Source: Anaspis maculata | Taxonomy: Eukaryota > Arthropoda > Insecta > Coleoptera > Scraptiidae | Direction: 5' to 3' | DNA: 64,000 nucleotides | Assembly: GCA_949128115.1 (NCBI GenBank) | Contig: OX421963.1 | Location: 2,604,001-2,668,000 of the forward strand | Part shown: positions 31,989 to 41,769 of the stretch, one piece after another | How positions within the stretch are numbered: the first letter of the stretch is position 1 | Layout: every line of letters begins with the position of its first letter | Notes under the pieces: model-generated | Told to the model about the DNA's origin: nothing | Databases searched by the model: none | Seen by the model: the letters and a program-made list of their open reading frames with translations, nothing else | Position numbers and translations under genes: made by a program

Positions 31989-32801
31989 TTGATGAACCAT
32001 CATTTAATCAACATCGAGTATCGTGTGTGTATGCGTGAAGTATCAAAAATGGAAAATTTGATGCAAGCGGATGATGTTATAGAAAGAGATCCTTGGACAT
32101 TTGTCGATAATTTGATGGCTAAATATGACGCTGACATTCAGTTGGAGAGTGATTTACTCTATCACACGGTTTTAAATGGTAACTTTCTGAGAGTATCCAT
32201 AGGGCTCAGTCCTGCTAGAGATTTCGCCCCTACTATCCATATGACAACACCATCTGATTCAAGTTATATATCATTTATAAGAGAAGAGTGGTGTGACTCC
32301 ATAAAAAGTGTCGGAATAGAATTATCTGAGGTTTCATCATCACCACCATCATCATCGCCGCCATCATCGTCATCATCATCATCATCATCATCATCATCGG
32401 CTTCACCGTTGTATTAAAGACCATCAACATCATCGGGGGATGTGCTGATTTTCGAAAAATTCTCCATCAAATTTGATGCTGATGGTAGAGCAAGATATAT
32501 ACATGGCAGAGGACAGACACTAGATTTGAATGATGACATCGTTATTGAAATTCATCGTATCAAAGATCTAGTTAAATATAGGATGGAAATGTTGGAAGTG
32601 ATTGACTTTCCAAATTTCTATAAAAATGTATTGTCAACTGTTCATTTAATGTTAAAAGAATATCCCCTTAATACATCACCATATGGGATGATTAAACATA
32701 TTCTGTGTAATATTAAACATTTAGCACATATTTCCTGTATGTTAGAGTGTACTGAGCTTCATTATAATAAAATTTTAGATGATCTTAATAGATATAAGTG
32801 A
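31989..32801 (+). pseudogene. Unknown frame with Ser tract, one in-phase stop
   Basis: One phase is open from 31,989 to the stop at 32,799-32,801 except for a single TAA at 32,415-32,417. The first half (about 142 codons) has charged segments (WTFVDNLMAKYDADIQLESD) and ends in a Ser/Pro then poly-Ser run encoded by (TCA)n/(TCN)n. The second half (about 128 codons) continues without frameshift: FSIKFDADGRARYIHG, then helices with many His/Ile/Leu. I recognise no family; it may be an adintovirus-lineage protein or cargo. AATAAA at 32,826-32,831 could serve as a poly(A) signal. That a second gene of the element also holds exactly one in-phase TAA is notable. Confidence 0.45.
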
Positions 32802-33080
32802 GCTTTATTATATGTATGATTATGCAATAAATAGGTATTAACAAAATACGTTTTTTTTTTCTTTTACAACACCCCATTAGTTATGATCACAACCACTTCA
32901 AAAAATTATACAGTTCAATCACATTGCTCAATTAAAATAATTATTGATTATAACCAATCATTATAGAATTTTTCGATATTTCACATCAGTAGGTCATTAG
33001 ATTTATATATATTATCAATCAGTAATAAGATTCAATTATCATAATATGAAATATTGCCATATCTTCCCCTCCCCTTTATT

Positions 33081-33141
33081 CCGCACATGCGCAGTTGAGA
33101 CCCTCCTCTTAATGTGCTTGAAGGAACCATCTCTATCTACT
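33081..33141 (-). repeat. Right terminal inverted repeat
   Basis: Ends ...CTCTATCTACT at 33,141, directly followed by GATTGA at 33,142-33,147. Its reverse complement shares TTCCTTCAAGCACATTAAGA and CTCAACT.CGCAT.TG with the left end. Confidence 0.88.
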
Positions 33142-33147
33142 GATTGA

Positions 33148-33377
33148 TTTTTTTCTGGTTCCAGAATCAGTCCTGGGTAACTATTTCTTGAGCGTATTCT
33201 ACGACCGACAATAAGAAAAAAAGTTACTAAGTTACAACTAATTTCTGTGTCTTCGGCGATCAAACTAGAGGTTGAATCGATCTCAACACGCCCAGGAGCT
33301 TTGTCCTCGAACCACAACAAGGAAGCACGACGGGAGGGTGTCCTGTATGGGGCGCCGTTCTGGACAATATTAAACAT
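33148..33377 (-). other. Coding-like minus-strand frame beside the Polinton target
   Basis: Read from 33,377 downward, the frame shows GAPYRTPSRRASLLWFEDK and APGRVEIDSTSSLIAED, with GC content and codon use unlike the AT-rich surroundings. It runs into the Polinton-like terminus at 33,141, so the element may have inserted into an older gene or repeat. I cannot name the family; a retro-element or host exon are both possible. The other side of the insertion (before 30,450) shows no obvious continuation. Confidence 0.35.
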
Positions 33378-33814
33378 TTCATAAACATACAGCTTTTATG
33401 GGACAACGTAAATTTCTATCGAACGAACACAAAACTTTTTAAAAAAATAAGAACTAATATCTCTCTCTACATGAAACTTCTGAACCGCAACACTTTACCT
33501 CTCTCAATGCAACAATTTTTCTGAGCTAAACACAAAAGTTTTCCTGTGCAAAACACACAAAACTTTTTAAAAGTACAAAACTTTCTGAGCGTGAAACTTT
33601 GCTTCTATTTCTATACACAAAACTTCTCAATCGCACTCTCTCAACACGAAACTTTCAAGGGTCAAAATTGATTGCAATGAAATCTCGGTCGCCCCGCCTT
33701 TCTTCTCCCACTCGCTAGAGAGCCCGTTAAGATCGCGTCCTGCAAGTAGGGCTCTACTTGCTGTGCTTGAAGACAGGAATATTTCAAATTTAACATCAGT
33801 ACACAGTTTTATAA
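33378..33814. other. Intergenic DNA with repeated ACACAAAACTTTT words
   Basis: Several imperfect repeats of ACACAAAACTTTTTAAAA or CACGAAACTTTC occur at 33,425-33,660. No gene is seen. Confidence 0.4.
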
Positions 33815-33965
33815 TAGGCTACTTCGTTTGGGCAGGTGCGCATGCTTGAAGGCTCCAAATTTTGAAAACTTTCGTACACCTGTCAGTTGAATGGCAACGC
33901 TGCATGCTCTGTCGAGCCGCCTGACCAACAACTGGTTCCTGGCTGTCACTTTTATACATACCGTT
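33815..33965 (-). repeat. Dispersed repeat E, copy 1
   Basis: TATAATAGGCTA.TTCGTTTGGGCAGGTGCGCATGC...GTACACCTGTCAG.TGAATGGCAACGCTGCATG...AGCCA matches the reverse complement of 60,220-60,365. No protein-level conservation was seen. Confidence 0.65.
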
Positions 33966-34339
33966 AATGCATCTCCTCGTATCTTCTTTGAACTTCCTTC
34001 TCGGTACAGCCATTTTCAACAGGTTCTGTTCTCTCGTCAAAACATAAGCAAATGAAATGTAGGTCAGGTAGAAACGAGAAGTGTGATCATAATTGTCACA
34101 AGTGACAGTTGGCGCCAATGTCTTGTTGTTTTGAGCGCTGTTGCCATTTTCGTTGTTCCTGAACTCTCACAAATGATCATTGAATTTAATTTCAATGAAA
34201 CATTTCCTTTGAATATAAAAAATGGTATCTAACATTCAACCAAATTATTTGTGAAATTTTAGGTGCACTACAATATTTTTTTGTGTTGATTTTCAATATT
34301 GGTGTACGAAACTATGAAATTCGCGCCAGACATGCGCAC

Positions 34340-34450
34340 TCAAAAAAACCGAAACGAAGGGACCGATTGAATCGATATGCATCCGTTGAAATCGACTTTT
34401 TGACATTTTTTGAGGTTAGATACGATAACTTTGCCATTTTTTGACCAATG
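34340..34450 (-). repeat. Solo unit of the AGTCGATTTCAAC repeat
   Basis: Contains ATCGATATGCATCCGTTGAAATCGACTTTTTGACATTTTTTGAGGTTAGATA, the reverse complement of the unit that is tandem at 41,124-41,470. Another solo unit lies at about 36,255-36,330, with its copy at 37,795-37,870. Confidence 0.6.
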
Positions 34451-34479
34451 AGGCTGTATAGCGGCAAAAGCCTGAAATA

Positions 34480-35885
34480 ATGGCGCATTGTACTATGCAC
34501 CGCTGTCACCATGATGACATTGGGCGCGTTCAGCAGGTCCTATGTTGGGTGCCATCGGTGGATGCCGCATGCACCTCTCGAACGGTCACAGCCACCAATC
34601 TCCATTTTTCCTACCACAGTTTGTTTTTGATAGTGGTGGATCAGATATTGGATCGACCAAGCGGTCCAGCAGCTTATATTTGGTAACTGGATCTACGGAT
34701 TCCACCGTGGGGCTTGCTGAACTCGCCCATTGCTGTCAATGACCACAGTCTCTGATGACCACCGTCAACATCTCATCCATCGAAAAGTCAAAATGGTTGT
34801 CAGATACTCTCCGATACAGCTAGACGATTCATTCGCCTGGCCTCCGATTCGGGCTGAACGTGAGGTGCCAAGCCTTCTCACAGGCGAACCCCATACGCGG
34901 TCCAAACTACTGACTATCCCTTACCAGCTTCCTGCAGCCTAAACGTGCCGGTAACGTAGCCTACCTACCTCCAAGTGCCCCAGACTTGGCATAACGTGCT
35001 GATGCTAAGCCCCCACAGGCTGCCCATTACGTTCCGGTCCAAAGAGTATGCTGATGCTAAACCTCATACAAATGTCTCAATGTCTCATACCGACTATCTA
35101 CGCCTTCTCCAACAACTATTGAGCGAACACCGAAATTTGTGGTTGTATAGAAGTACTCTGGAATATCTACTAACTATAGAACGTATTACACTATCGTATT
35201 CTACCTGCCTCATCATCGTTTCATTTTCTCTACTCTGCTACTCTCTGCTAGAAAATATAGGGCCCCAGATCACTAGGTATCTACCTACCCCCGACGAAGT
35301 CAGGGAGAGAATTCGCTCACCCCCCAAGCAGTAGCGTCACAATAGGATATTTGTTTCTTTAGGTACCTATCTGTCTCTACTTTGGCACTAATTTTTTTCT
35401 CTCCTTTGAAGCGGGGCCTTTTTCACCTCAGCTACTCTTTCAAATCGAACCGTCCACTTCAAATGTGACATAATGTGACATTGCAATCATCTTATAGAAT
35501 GTCAAATATTAATTGTTATGGTTGCAAAAGTGAAGGGGGAGGGGCGCCGAAATGGATCAGCCTAGGGCGCCACCGCTCACTTATCCGGCACTGCTCCGAT
35601 CCCAAAAGCCTGTTCTCGATAAATGTGGGTGAGCGAAAATAGCAGATGAGTTTTCTTCCTCAAGTCTGTTAAAAACGTCTTTCTAGCAGCCACCCTGCAG
35701 CACAGTTCAGACTCTTGAACTTGGCGGTTCGCAGTCATCGAGCAGCCTGGAAAGGCAGTTTTGTTTGTCGCTTCTCGTGCCGTCCTGAAGGAATCATGTC
35801 GACATGTCGTAGTTGATCGAGCAGTGCTTGGTCTTGGTCCACAGTGGAAATTCTTGGCCTTCCGACACCACACTACTTCTTCTAG
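34480..35885. other. GC-richer DNA, no recognised gene
   Basis: Several overlapping frames are open on both strands (for example 34,975-35,334 + and 35,577-35,888 -), but none shows a domain or paralogue. The higher GC content suggests an old retro-element or gene remnant; I could not identify it. Confidence 0.35.
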
Positions 35886-36635
35886 CAAAGTTCCCGTGTT
35901 CCGCCCATTACTTCTTCACAGACAGTGCAGTCATTTTGTCGATGCCAAACATCAAAGTAACCTGTCTAGAACGACCTTCCAGCTGTATAACAATTCTGTT
36001 TTCTCGTTCATGCTAAATCGAGGCATGATTGACGGAAACCAGCTTGATTGAGCTTTGCCACCTTGGCACTGACAGAAATATTCAATTCACGCATCCAAAA
36101 TATAGCTGTATGAGTTAATTTTGTTATCAATAGTAACGTAACTTTTAACGTGAAAATTGGCGAGTTTGTTATCTGCAATTCCTTAGTTACAGGGGAGTTT
36201 TCACGTTCTACGTTGCGTTACGTCGTACGTTCAATGAAATCGCAAACTTCCTTTTAGACTGATATAAATCGGTTGGAATCGACTTTTTGACATCTTTTGA
36301 GGTTAAATATGCCGACCTTGTCATTTTTTGACCGGTTGATTTCAAATTTTTTATCAATACACAGTTTTCCCATTGAATCGACCCAATTAGACATTTATTT
36401 TCTGATCGATCAAAAACTACTCGGACAAAATGTAAAATCATTGATACCACTGGAAAGCATTTTCTAAGGTATTTCCAACAATATATTTAAAGAGGGACTG
36501 GGGCTCAGAGTGTGCTGCTCAACACTTGAAACGAGCTCAACAGCGCCGATGTAGTCATTATGGTTGTAGACCTTGGATAAATTTGTTACAGGATGAATTT
36601 TTGGTTAGGTACTGGTGCTATGTATCATGTGAAAA
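35886..36635 (+). repeat. 750-bp direct repeat, copy 1
   Basis: Identical to 37,425-38,174 apart from about three substitutions (about 36,057, 36,497 and 36,590) and no indels. The ends are CAAAGTTCCC and ATGTGAAAA, not TG...CA, so it is not a typical LTR. It contains a solo unit of the AGTCGATTTCAAC repeat. Confidence 0.85.
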
Positions 36636-37082
36636 TATCATCAATTATTTATCAAGGCTAATTTAGTTCTTCAATATACTTAATCTTAAGGTTAGTGGGA
36701 ATAAATTGAACATCTCACAAAAAGTAACACGCAGTGTCGCTCCAGGAAATCCAAAGAAAACGATCCTATTCTCGCTGCAAGCGTGGTCTGGATTCCGCGT
36801 GAGCGTCGAGGTCCTATCGAGGATTGTGGATGGAACCAGAGAACTTCAGCTTGAATAGGACGTATCCAGGTAATGCGTGGAAACGTCGACAACCTTCAAC
36901 TTGTGGTGAAGAAATGGCGGAGGCGCCGGATGACTTCGTGGGCTCGTGTGTGGTATAATGGCCTGCTACTGATTACGATGATGATAACTGTGTTACGGTA
37001 ATGATCGAGGTACTGATGAATATTTCAGTTGCTGTGGTACTGTTTCAATAGGTACATTTGTATTATGTGTATTGCATGTTTC

Positions 37083-37416
37083 AGAAGATATACGTTCACG
37101 TGGACAGGAGACCTCAGCTTCAACGTTCAGAGGGGAATATATGGATAAAATGGCACGGATGGCTCCCATAAACCCTGGATTGATCCTGATCAAGTTGGCT
37201 GAGGATTTACCGTCAACGATTCGAGAACGTTTCTTTCTCTTATCAGAAATTAAAAACCTACTAGAAGAAAACTCTACTTCTGCCGCTGCGCTCGAGGCTT
37301 CTGAGCACCCTTATGTTTTTGTATCAGCACACAGTTTATCACGCGATTATTTGAAATGTATTATACCTATACTTGATATTGTAAAAAGAATTATTAAAGT
37401 TTACCTTGGAATTTAA
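37083..37416 (+). CDS. Possible terminal exon, unknown protein
   Basis: A frame follows a good acceptor, GTATTGCATGTTTCAG (AG at 37,081-37,082), and runs about 110 codons to the stop at 37,414-37,416. It includes FRGEYMDKMARMAPINPG, LAEDLPSTIRERFFLLSEI and a hydrophobic C-terminus (CIIPILDIVKRIIKVYLGI). Codon use looks coding. It lies entirely inside the unit between the two 750-bp repeats. I recognise no family. A short frame at 36,706-36,858 (AWSGFRVSVEVLSRIVDGT) followed by a donor-like CAGGTAATG could be an upstream exon, but this is a guess. Confidence 0.35.
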
Positions 37417-37424
37417 AATCGTTA

Positions 37425-38174
37425 CAAAGTTCCCGTGTTCCGCCCATTACTTCTTCACAGACAGTGCAGTCATTTTGTCGATGCCAAACATCAAAGTAAC
37501 CTGTCTAGAACGACCTTCCAGCTGTATAACAATTCTGTTTTCTCGTTCATGCTAAATCGAGGCATGATTGACGGAAACCAGCTTGATTGAGCTTTGTCAC
37601 CTTGGCACTGACAGAAATATTCAATTCACGCATCCAAAATATAGCTGTATGAGTTAATTTTGTTATCAATAGTAACGTAACTTTTAACGTGAAAATTGGC
37701 GAGTTTGTTATCTGCAATTCCTTAGTTACAGGGGAGTTTTCACGTTCTACGTTGCGTTACGTCGTACGTTCAATGAAATCGCAAACTTCCTTTTAGACTG
37801 ATATAAATCGGTTGGAATCGACTTTTTGACATCTTTTGAGGTTAAATATGCCGACCTTGTCATTTTTTGACCGGTTGATTTCAAATTTTTTATCAATACA
37901 CAGTTTTCCCATTGAATCGACCCAATTAGACATTTATTTTCTGATCGATCAAAAACTACTCGGACAAAATGTAAAATCATTGATACCACTGGAAAGCATT
38001 TTCTAAGGTATTTCCAACAATATATTTAAAGAGGGGCTGGGGCTCAGAGTGTGCTGCTCAACACTTGAAACGAGCTCAACAGCGCCGATGTAGTCATTAT
38101 GGTTGTAGACCTTGGATAAATTTGTCACAGGATGAATTTTTGGTTAGGTACTGGTGCTATGTATCATGTGAAAA
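37425..38174 (+). repeat. 750-bp direct repeat, copy 2
   Basis: Second copy, offset by 1,539 bp from the first with constant spacing over its whole length. The arrangement fits a recent tandem duplication of a unit of about 1.54 kb whose second copy is cut off after 750 bp, or a duplicated segment around 789 bp of unique DNA. Confidence 0.85.
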
Positions 38175-38913
38175 CAACATATCCAAATTCTTGGAGATTC
38201 TTGGTCCAGGAAAAAGTTTTATGGGGCCCGTAGAGACCTGAATCGTGGAAATCGGCCGTTTTTCTTGTATAGCTCTTCAACAGTGATTCAACGCCTAAAT
38301 TTCTTGCAGTCAAATTAAACAGCGTTAAATTGTGAACAAAATGGTGCTAAATTACCCTCCAGATCGTTCGAATTTGTCAGCAGAATTCTGGCTGTCAAAC
38401 TAGAGATTCTCACTCAGGAGGCTATGTACTACGTGCATGACATGACAGCGCCGCGGCGTAGTGTGAGGCTCTTGTTGGACCCGATTTAGTAAGCGAACAT
38501 CTTACTAGGTGGCGCTTGTGTCGACAAAAAACTGTCACTTTTCGCTACCGTCATTGTGTCAACCAGCAACCAAACTGTCGTACTGTCGACCATTTTGCAG
38601 TTTCCCATCACAACAAACAAATTATTGCACGAGAAATAAATGCCAAAACAAGTAAAACCATGTAACCACGTCAAAGCTGACTGCTGTCAATGAAGTCCAA
38701 CAAGAATTTCTCATTTTCTCCACCATGGGCTCTATATGTCAATATGCCCTACGCGTTGACCGCTCAAGGTCATGCACATTGCTCATACCTACCGTCATTG
38801 TCCGGGGACGGATATGGCAGCAGTCACACTGAGCCACCCACCATCACCCACTACCATCAACCAAAAATCAAACGCACGCAATGTAATGATGCTGGTCACA
38901 CTGCAGCCACCTC

Positions 38914-39333
38914 TCACCACCGCCCAGTGACCACCGGTGGCCATGTGTTTGAAATTTCCAAAGTGGTGGTCAGTGGTCGGTGGTTAACAATACGCATCTT
39001 GATGCGCATGCAGAACAAACATTTTGTGCATACATATAACATACAATGTGTATGTCCCGAAGAGAACAAAGGTTTCACTTTTGTCACTAACAAGTTGTAA
39101 CATTTCTTGTTCATACGGTAATAACTGTAAAATTGTTCTTCATCATCAACCAGCTGCGGCACTAATTGATGAAATTCTTTTAGTTGTTCTCTGTCGAGAG
39201 ACATTTGACGCACCCATATGTTCCGGCGTTTTTTACGGATTTTTTTCGAAATGTAGTATAAAGCTACAACTTCGTCGATATCTGAGTCATCAGACGAAAT
39301 CATTGCAATCACAGAACTTGTCAATCTTGTCAT
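38914..39333 (-). pseudogene. Harbinger (HARBI1/DDE_4) transposase N-terminus
   Basis: The minus-strand frame has 139 codons. Residues from about 28 show KKIRKKRRNIWVRQMSLDRE, then EFHQLVPQLVDDEEQFYSYY and RMNKKCYNLLVTKVKPLF. The R-R-x-W-V-x(n)-R...F-L...D-x-x-F...Y-R-M pattern is the helical N-terminal region of HARBI1/ALP1-type nucleases. After about residue 90 the similarity ends and the sequence becomes TIR-like, so the DDE catalytic domain is missing. It cannot transpose by itself. Confidence 0.7.
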
Positions 39334-39338
39334 GAGCT

Positions 39339-39470
39339 GGGCCGCTATTCTTGAATCGTGTGAGAAAAGTCCCTGGGAATAAAATACATTACGCAGTACA
39401 CTGATGTAGCGAATGTTGCCTAAAATCGTGGTTTTTAGGCAACTTTCACTACAGAATTGTAGTACGGATT
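39339..39470 (+). repeat. Fragment of the GGGCCGCTATTCTTGAA MITE
   Basis: GGGCCGCTATTCTTGAATCG...GTGTGAGAAAAGTCCC.GGGA matches the terminus of the fold-back at 58,063-58,652. Only one end is recognisable before the match fades near GTTGCCTAAAATCGTGG. It sits inside the Harbinger derivative just upstream of its frame. Confidence 0.6.
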
Positions 39471-39667
39471 ATATAAAACAGGATTATGTCAAATTCAGGA
39501 GGGGGACACGGTGGTTACGGTGGACGATGGACGGTGGCTCAGTGAGACCAATGACCATGGCCGATTATTTTGCTTGGTGGTAGTGGGTGGTGGTGGGTGG
39601 TAGTGGGTGGTGATGGCTCCCGTGTGACTGCTGCCTATGGTTGCCCCAAACATTAATTGAAAGACAA

Positions 39668-39806
39668 TCCACCTTTCCGATGACCAGCTTCACGCAAATT
39701 TTTCAACGTAGAACTAGCGGTATGTGGGTAGCTGTTTTGTATAAGCGGTAATCTGCGCTCACGGGTATGCGCGTGAGTGATTTCTCTTATGGAAAGGTGG
39801 ATTGAA
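39668..39806. mobile_element. MITE with CAATCCACCTTTCC ends
   Basis: CAATCCACCTTTCC near 39,668 and GGAAAGGTGGATTG near 39,790-39,803 are a perfect inverted pair. The unit is about 138 bp and includes a GCGCTCACGGGTATGCGCGTGAG palindrome-like centre. Confidence 0.65.
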
Positions 39807-40029
39807 TTGGCTTCATGCCTTCATGCTTTGACTGCAATGTCATCACAGTGTGCGTCTTGAATGTTATCAGCGGTCAAAGTCGGTACTGGATCAACGGCTC
39901 AACCTTTTGAACCGCGCATTTTCCCCTTCCTGTCATCATTAACCGTTCCACAACAAGTGAATATCCCCTCACGTGCGTGAGTTGCAACGCAATAGCGCAT
40001 TTTCTTGGTGCAGATCTGTCATTGATAGG

Positions 40030-40640
40030 AATGAAGTCCAGCTTGAAAATTAGGATGTTCATACGAGACAAAAGTAAGTTTCACGTTTCATGAAGAATCG
40101 TTCCAATAATAGGAGATTTCAATATGACGGCCAAGATGGCGGCGGAATCATGAAATTTAGCTTTGAAAATAAAATTATCATACTCACGTGACAAGGGTAC
40201 CTAAGTTTCAAGTTGCATGAAAATCATTTCACTAATAAGAAATGTCAAAATGGCGGCCAAAATGGTGGCGAAATCATGAAACTCAGCTTGACAGCTTGAA
40301 AATAAGAATGATTATACCGAGGATTATACAAGACAAGGATAACTTCCAAGTTTCATGAAAATCGTTCCACTAATAAGAAATTTTAATATGACGGCCAAGA
40401 TGACGACGGAATCATGAAATTTAGCTTGAAAATAAGAATTATCATACTTGTTGAGGGTAAGTTTCAAGTTCCATGAAAATCCTTCGACTAATAACAAATT
40501 TCAATATGGCGGCCAAGATGACGGCAAAATCGTGAAATTTAGCTTGAAAATAAGAACGATCATACAAGACAAGGATAAGTTCCAAGTTTCATAAAAATCC
40601 ATGCATTAATAAGAAATTCCAATATGGCGCCGTAACCATG
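40030..40640. repeat. Tandem array 1, unit about 115-130 bp
   Basis: About five imperfect units. Each has the order AGCTTGAAAATAAGAAT, CATAC..ACAAGG, AAGTT..AAGTTTCATGAAAAT, CACTAATAAGAAATTTCAAT, ATGGCGGCCAAGATGGCGGC and GAATCATGAAATTTAG. Every unit carries one or two YY1/Pho-like ATGGCGGC words. Confidence 0.8.
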
Positions 40641-40676
40641 AAATCCAATCTGCCCACTGACCAGGCTATCTATCAA

Positions 40677-41045
40677 AAAAAGTTTAAGGGCACTAGCTTC
40701 ATTCCCCAAGGAGGAGTTCAACTTCTTAGAAGTGCAGGGGAAGTCTTTGATTTTTGATAATGATAGTGATAACTATGTATGTATGAAAAAAATGCCCATT
40801 GGCCACTCTTGGGGACATCAGCTATCCATCGGAAAAAGTTCCAAGGCTCTAGCTTTATTCCCTGAGGAGGAGTTCAACTTCCTAGAAGTGCACAGTAAAT
40901 CTTTGTTTTTTGATAATAATAATGATGATAACTATGTATGGATAAAAAAAATGCCCATTGGCCACCCTTGGGAACATTAGCTCTCCATCAGAAAAGGTAC
41001 CAGGACTCCAGCTTAATTCCCTGAGGAGGAGTTCAACTTCTTAAT
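40677..41045. repeat. Tandem array 2, unit about 157 bp
   Basis: Two full and one partial unit with GAGGAGTTCAACTTC.TAGAAGTGCA, a GATAATGATGATAACTATGTATG block, AAAATGCCCATTGGCCAC and CATCAG/CATCGGAAAA. The frame 40,732-40,980 reads through two units (FLEVHSK, KKMPIGHPW) and is a repeat product. Confidence 0.8.
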
Positions 41046-41048
41046 TTC

Positions 41049-41088
41049 TACACGGACAGACAGACGGACAGACAGACAGACAAACCGC
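41049..41088. repeat. (GACA)n microsatellite
   Basis: CACGGACAGACAGACGGACA and following GACA units form a tract of about 35 bp between arrays 2 and 3. Confidence 0.8.
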
Positions 41089-41119
41089 CCATATAAGCGT
41101 CATTTTCTCACGAAAATGC

Positions 41120-41470
41120 GCTTGAAAGTCGATTTCAACTGATGCATATCGATTCAAGGGTAAAAGTGTGTACTAATGTCAAATTTGAAATGAATCGGTC
41201 AAGAAATGACATGATTGGCATATCTAACCTCAAAAAATGTCAAAAAGTCGATTTCAACCGATTCATATCAGTTCAATAGAGGTAATGTTTGTTGGTTTCA
41301 AATTTGAAGTGAATTGGTCGAAAAATGATGAAGTTATCGATTCTAACCTCAAAAAGTCGATTTCAACGGATGCATATCGATTAAATTGTAAAAGGGTGTA
41401 CTGCGATGTTAAATTTGAAATATTTCGGTCAGAAAATCACAAGGTCGGCATATCTAACCTCAAAAATCGA
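41120..41470. repeat. Tandem array 3, unit about 109-119 bp
   Basis: Three units start at about 41,126, 41,244 and 41,353 with AAAGTCGATTTCAAC.GATGCATATCGATT, followed by TCAAATTTGAA.TGAATCGGTC, AAATGA and ATCTAACCTCAAAAA. Solo units of the same repeat lie at 34,340-34,450, 36,255-36,330 and 37,795-37,870. Confidence 0.8.
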
Positions 41471-41769
41471 AGTTACCTAAACGTCAGTTCAATGCAGACG
41501 TAATGCAGATGCTGTGTCTGCATCGCGCTATGCGACATGGACCATACCTGAACATTCCATGGTTGTACAGGGTGTTCACGCGAGACGGATACCCCCTCAT
41601 TAAAAATTTTCCTCTCGTGATAGGGTGTTGCAATTTTTTAGCATTTTTTCGAAACACTCTGTATTTCGTCATCAGCATCACAATCGATTCACATTCTTGA
41701 ACTAATTACAGAAATACATGACACTTCTAAATTTTTTCAAAAAAACATTGAAAAATTCACAATGTCACA

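Larger units (their letters stand above)
30456..33141. mobile_element. Miniature Maverick/Polinton (adintovirus-like) element
   Basis: The 2,686-bp unit begins AGTAGATAG and ends CTATCTACT, the AG...CT termini typical of Mavericks/Polintons. It is flanked by the 6-bp duplication GATTGA (30,450-30,455 and 33,142-33,147), also the family signature. The outer 60 bp are inverted at about 90% identity, and a further inverted block (ATGATAATTGAATCTTA) lies inward at about 30,635 and 33,045. Autonomous Polintons are 15-20 kb with polymerase, integrase, ATPase, protease and capsid genes; here only four short frames remain, all on the plus strand, so the copy is a deletion derivative. This is a decayed endogenous virus-like element; its frames are described separately. 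Confidence 0.85.
38816..39635 (-). mobile_element. PIF/Harbinger element, internally deleted
   Basis: TIRs GGCAGCAGTCACAC...ACCCACTACCA (left, about 38,816-38,860) and its inverse (right, about 39,590-39,635) are flanked by TAT at 38,813-38,815 and 39,636-39,638. The element encodes on the minus strand the N-terminal part of a Harbinger-type nuclease (see the next entry). The usual length of an autonomous copy is several kb, so the centre and the second gene are lost. Another MITE fragment lies inside at 39,339 to about 39,470. Confidence 0.7.

Noticed and set aside
35886..38174. An LTR retrotransposon with 750-bp LTRs
   Set aside because: Ends lack TG...CA, flanks show no 4-6-bp duplication, and the 789-bp interior has no primer-binding site, gag or pol.
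40732..40980. An 82-codon frame with repeated KKMPIGH peptide
   Set aside because: It reads through tandem array 2; periodicity follows the DNA unit and not a protein domain.
40030..41470. CRISPR-like array
   Set aside because: Units are diverged along their whole length, with no short identical repeats and no unique spacers, in an evident eukaryotic context.
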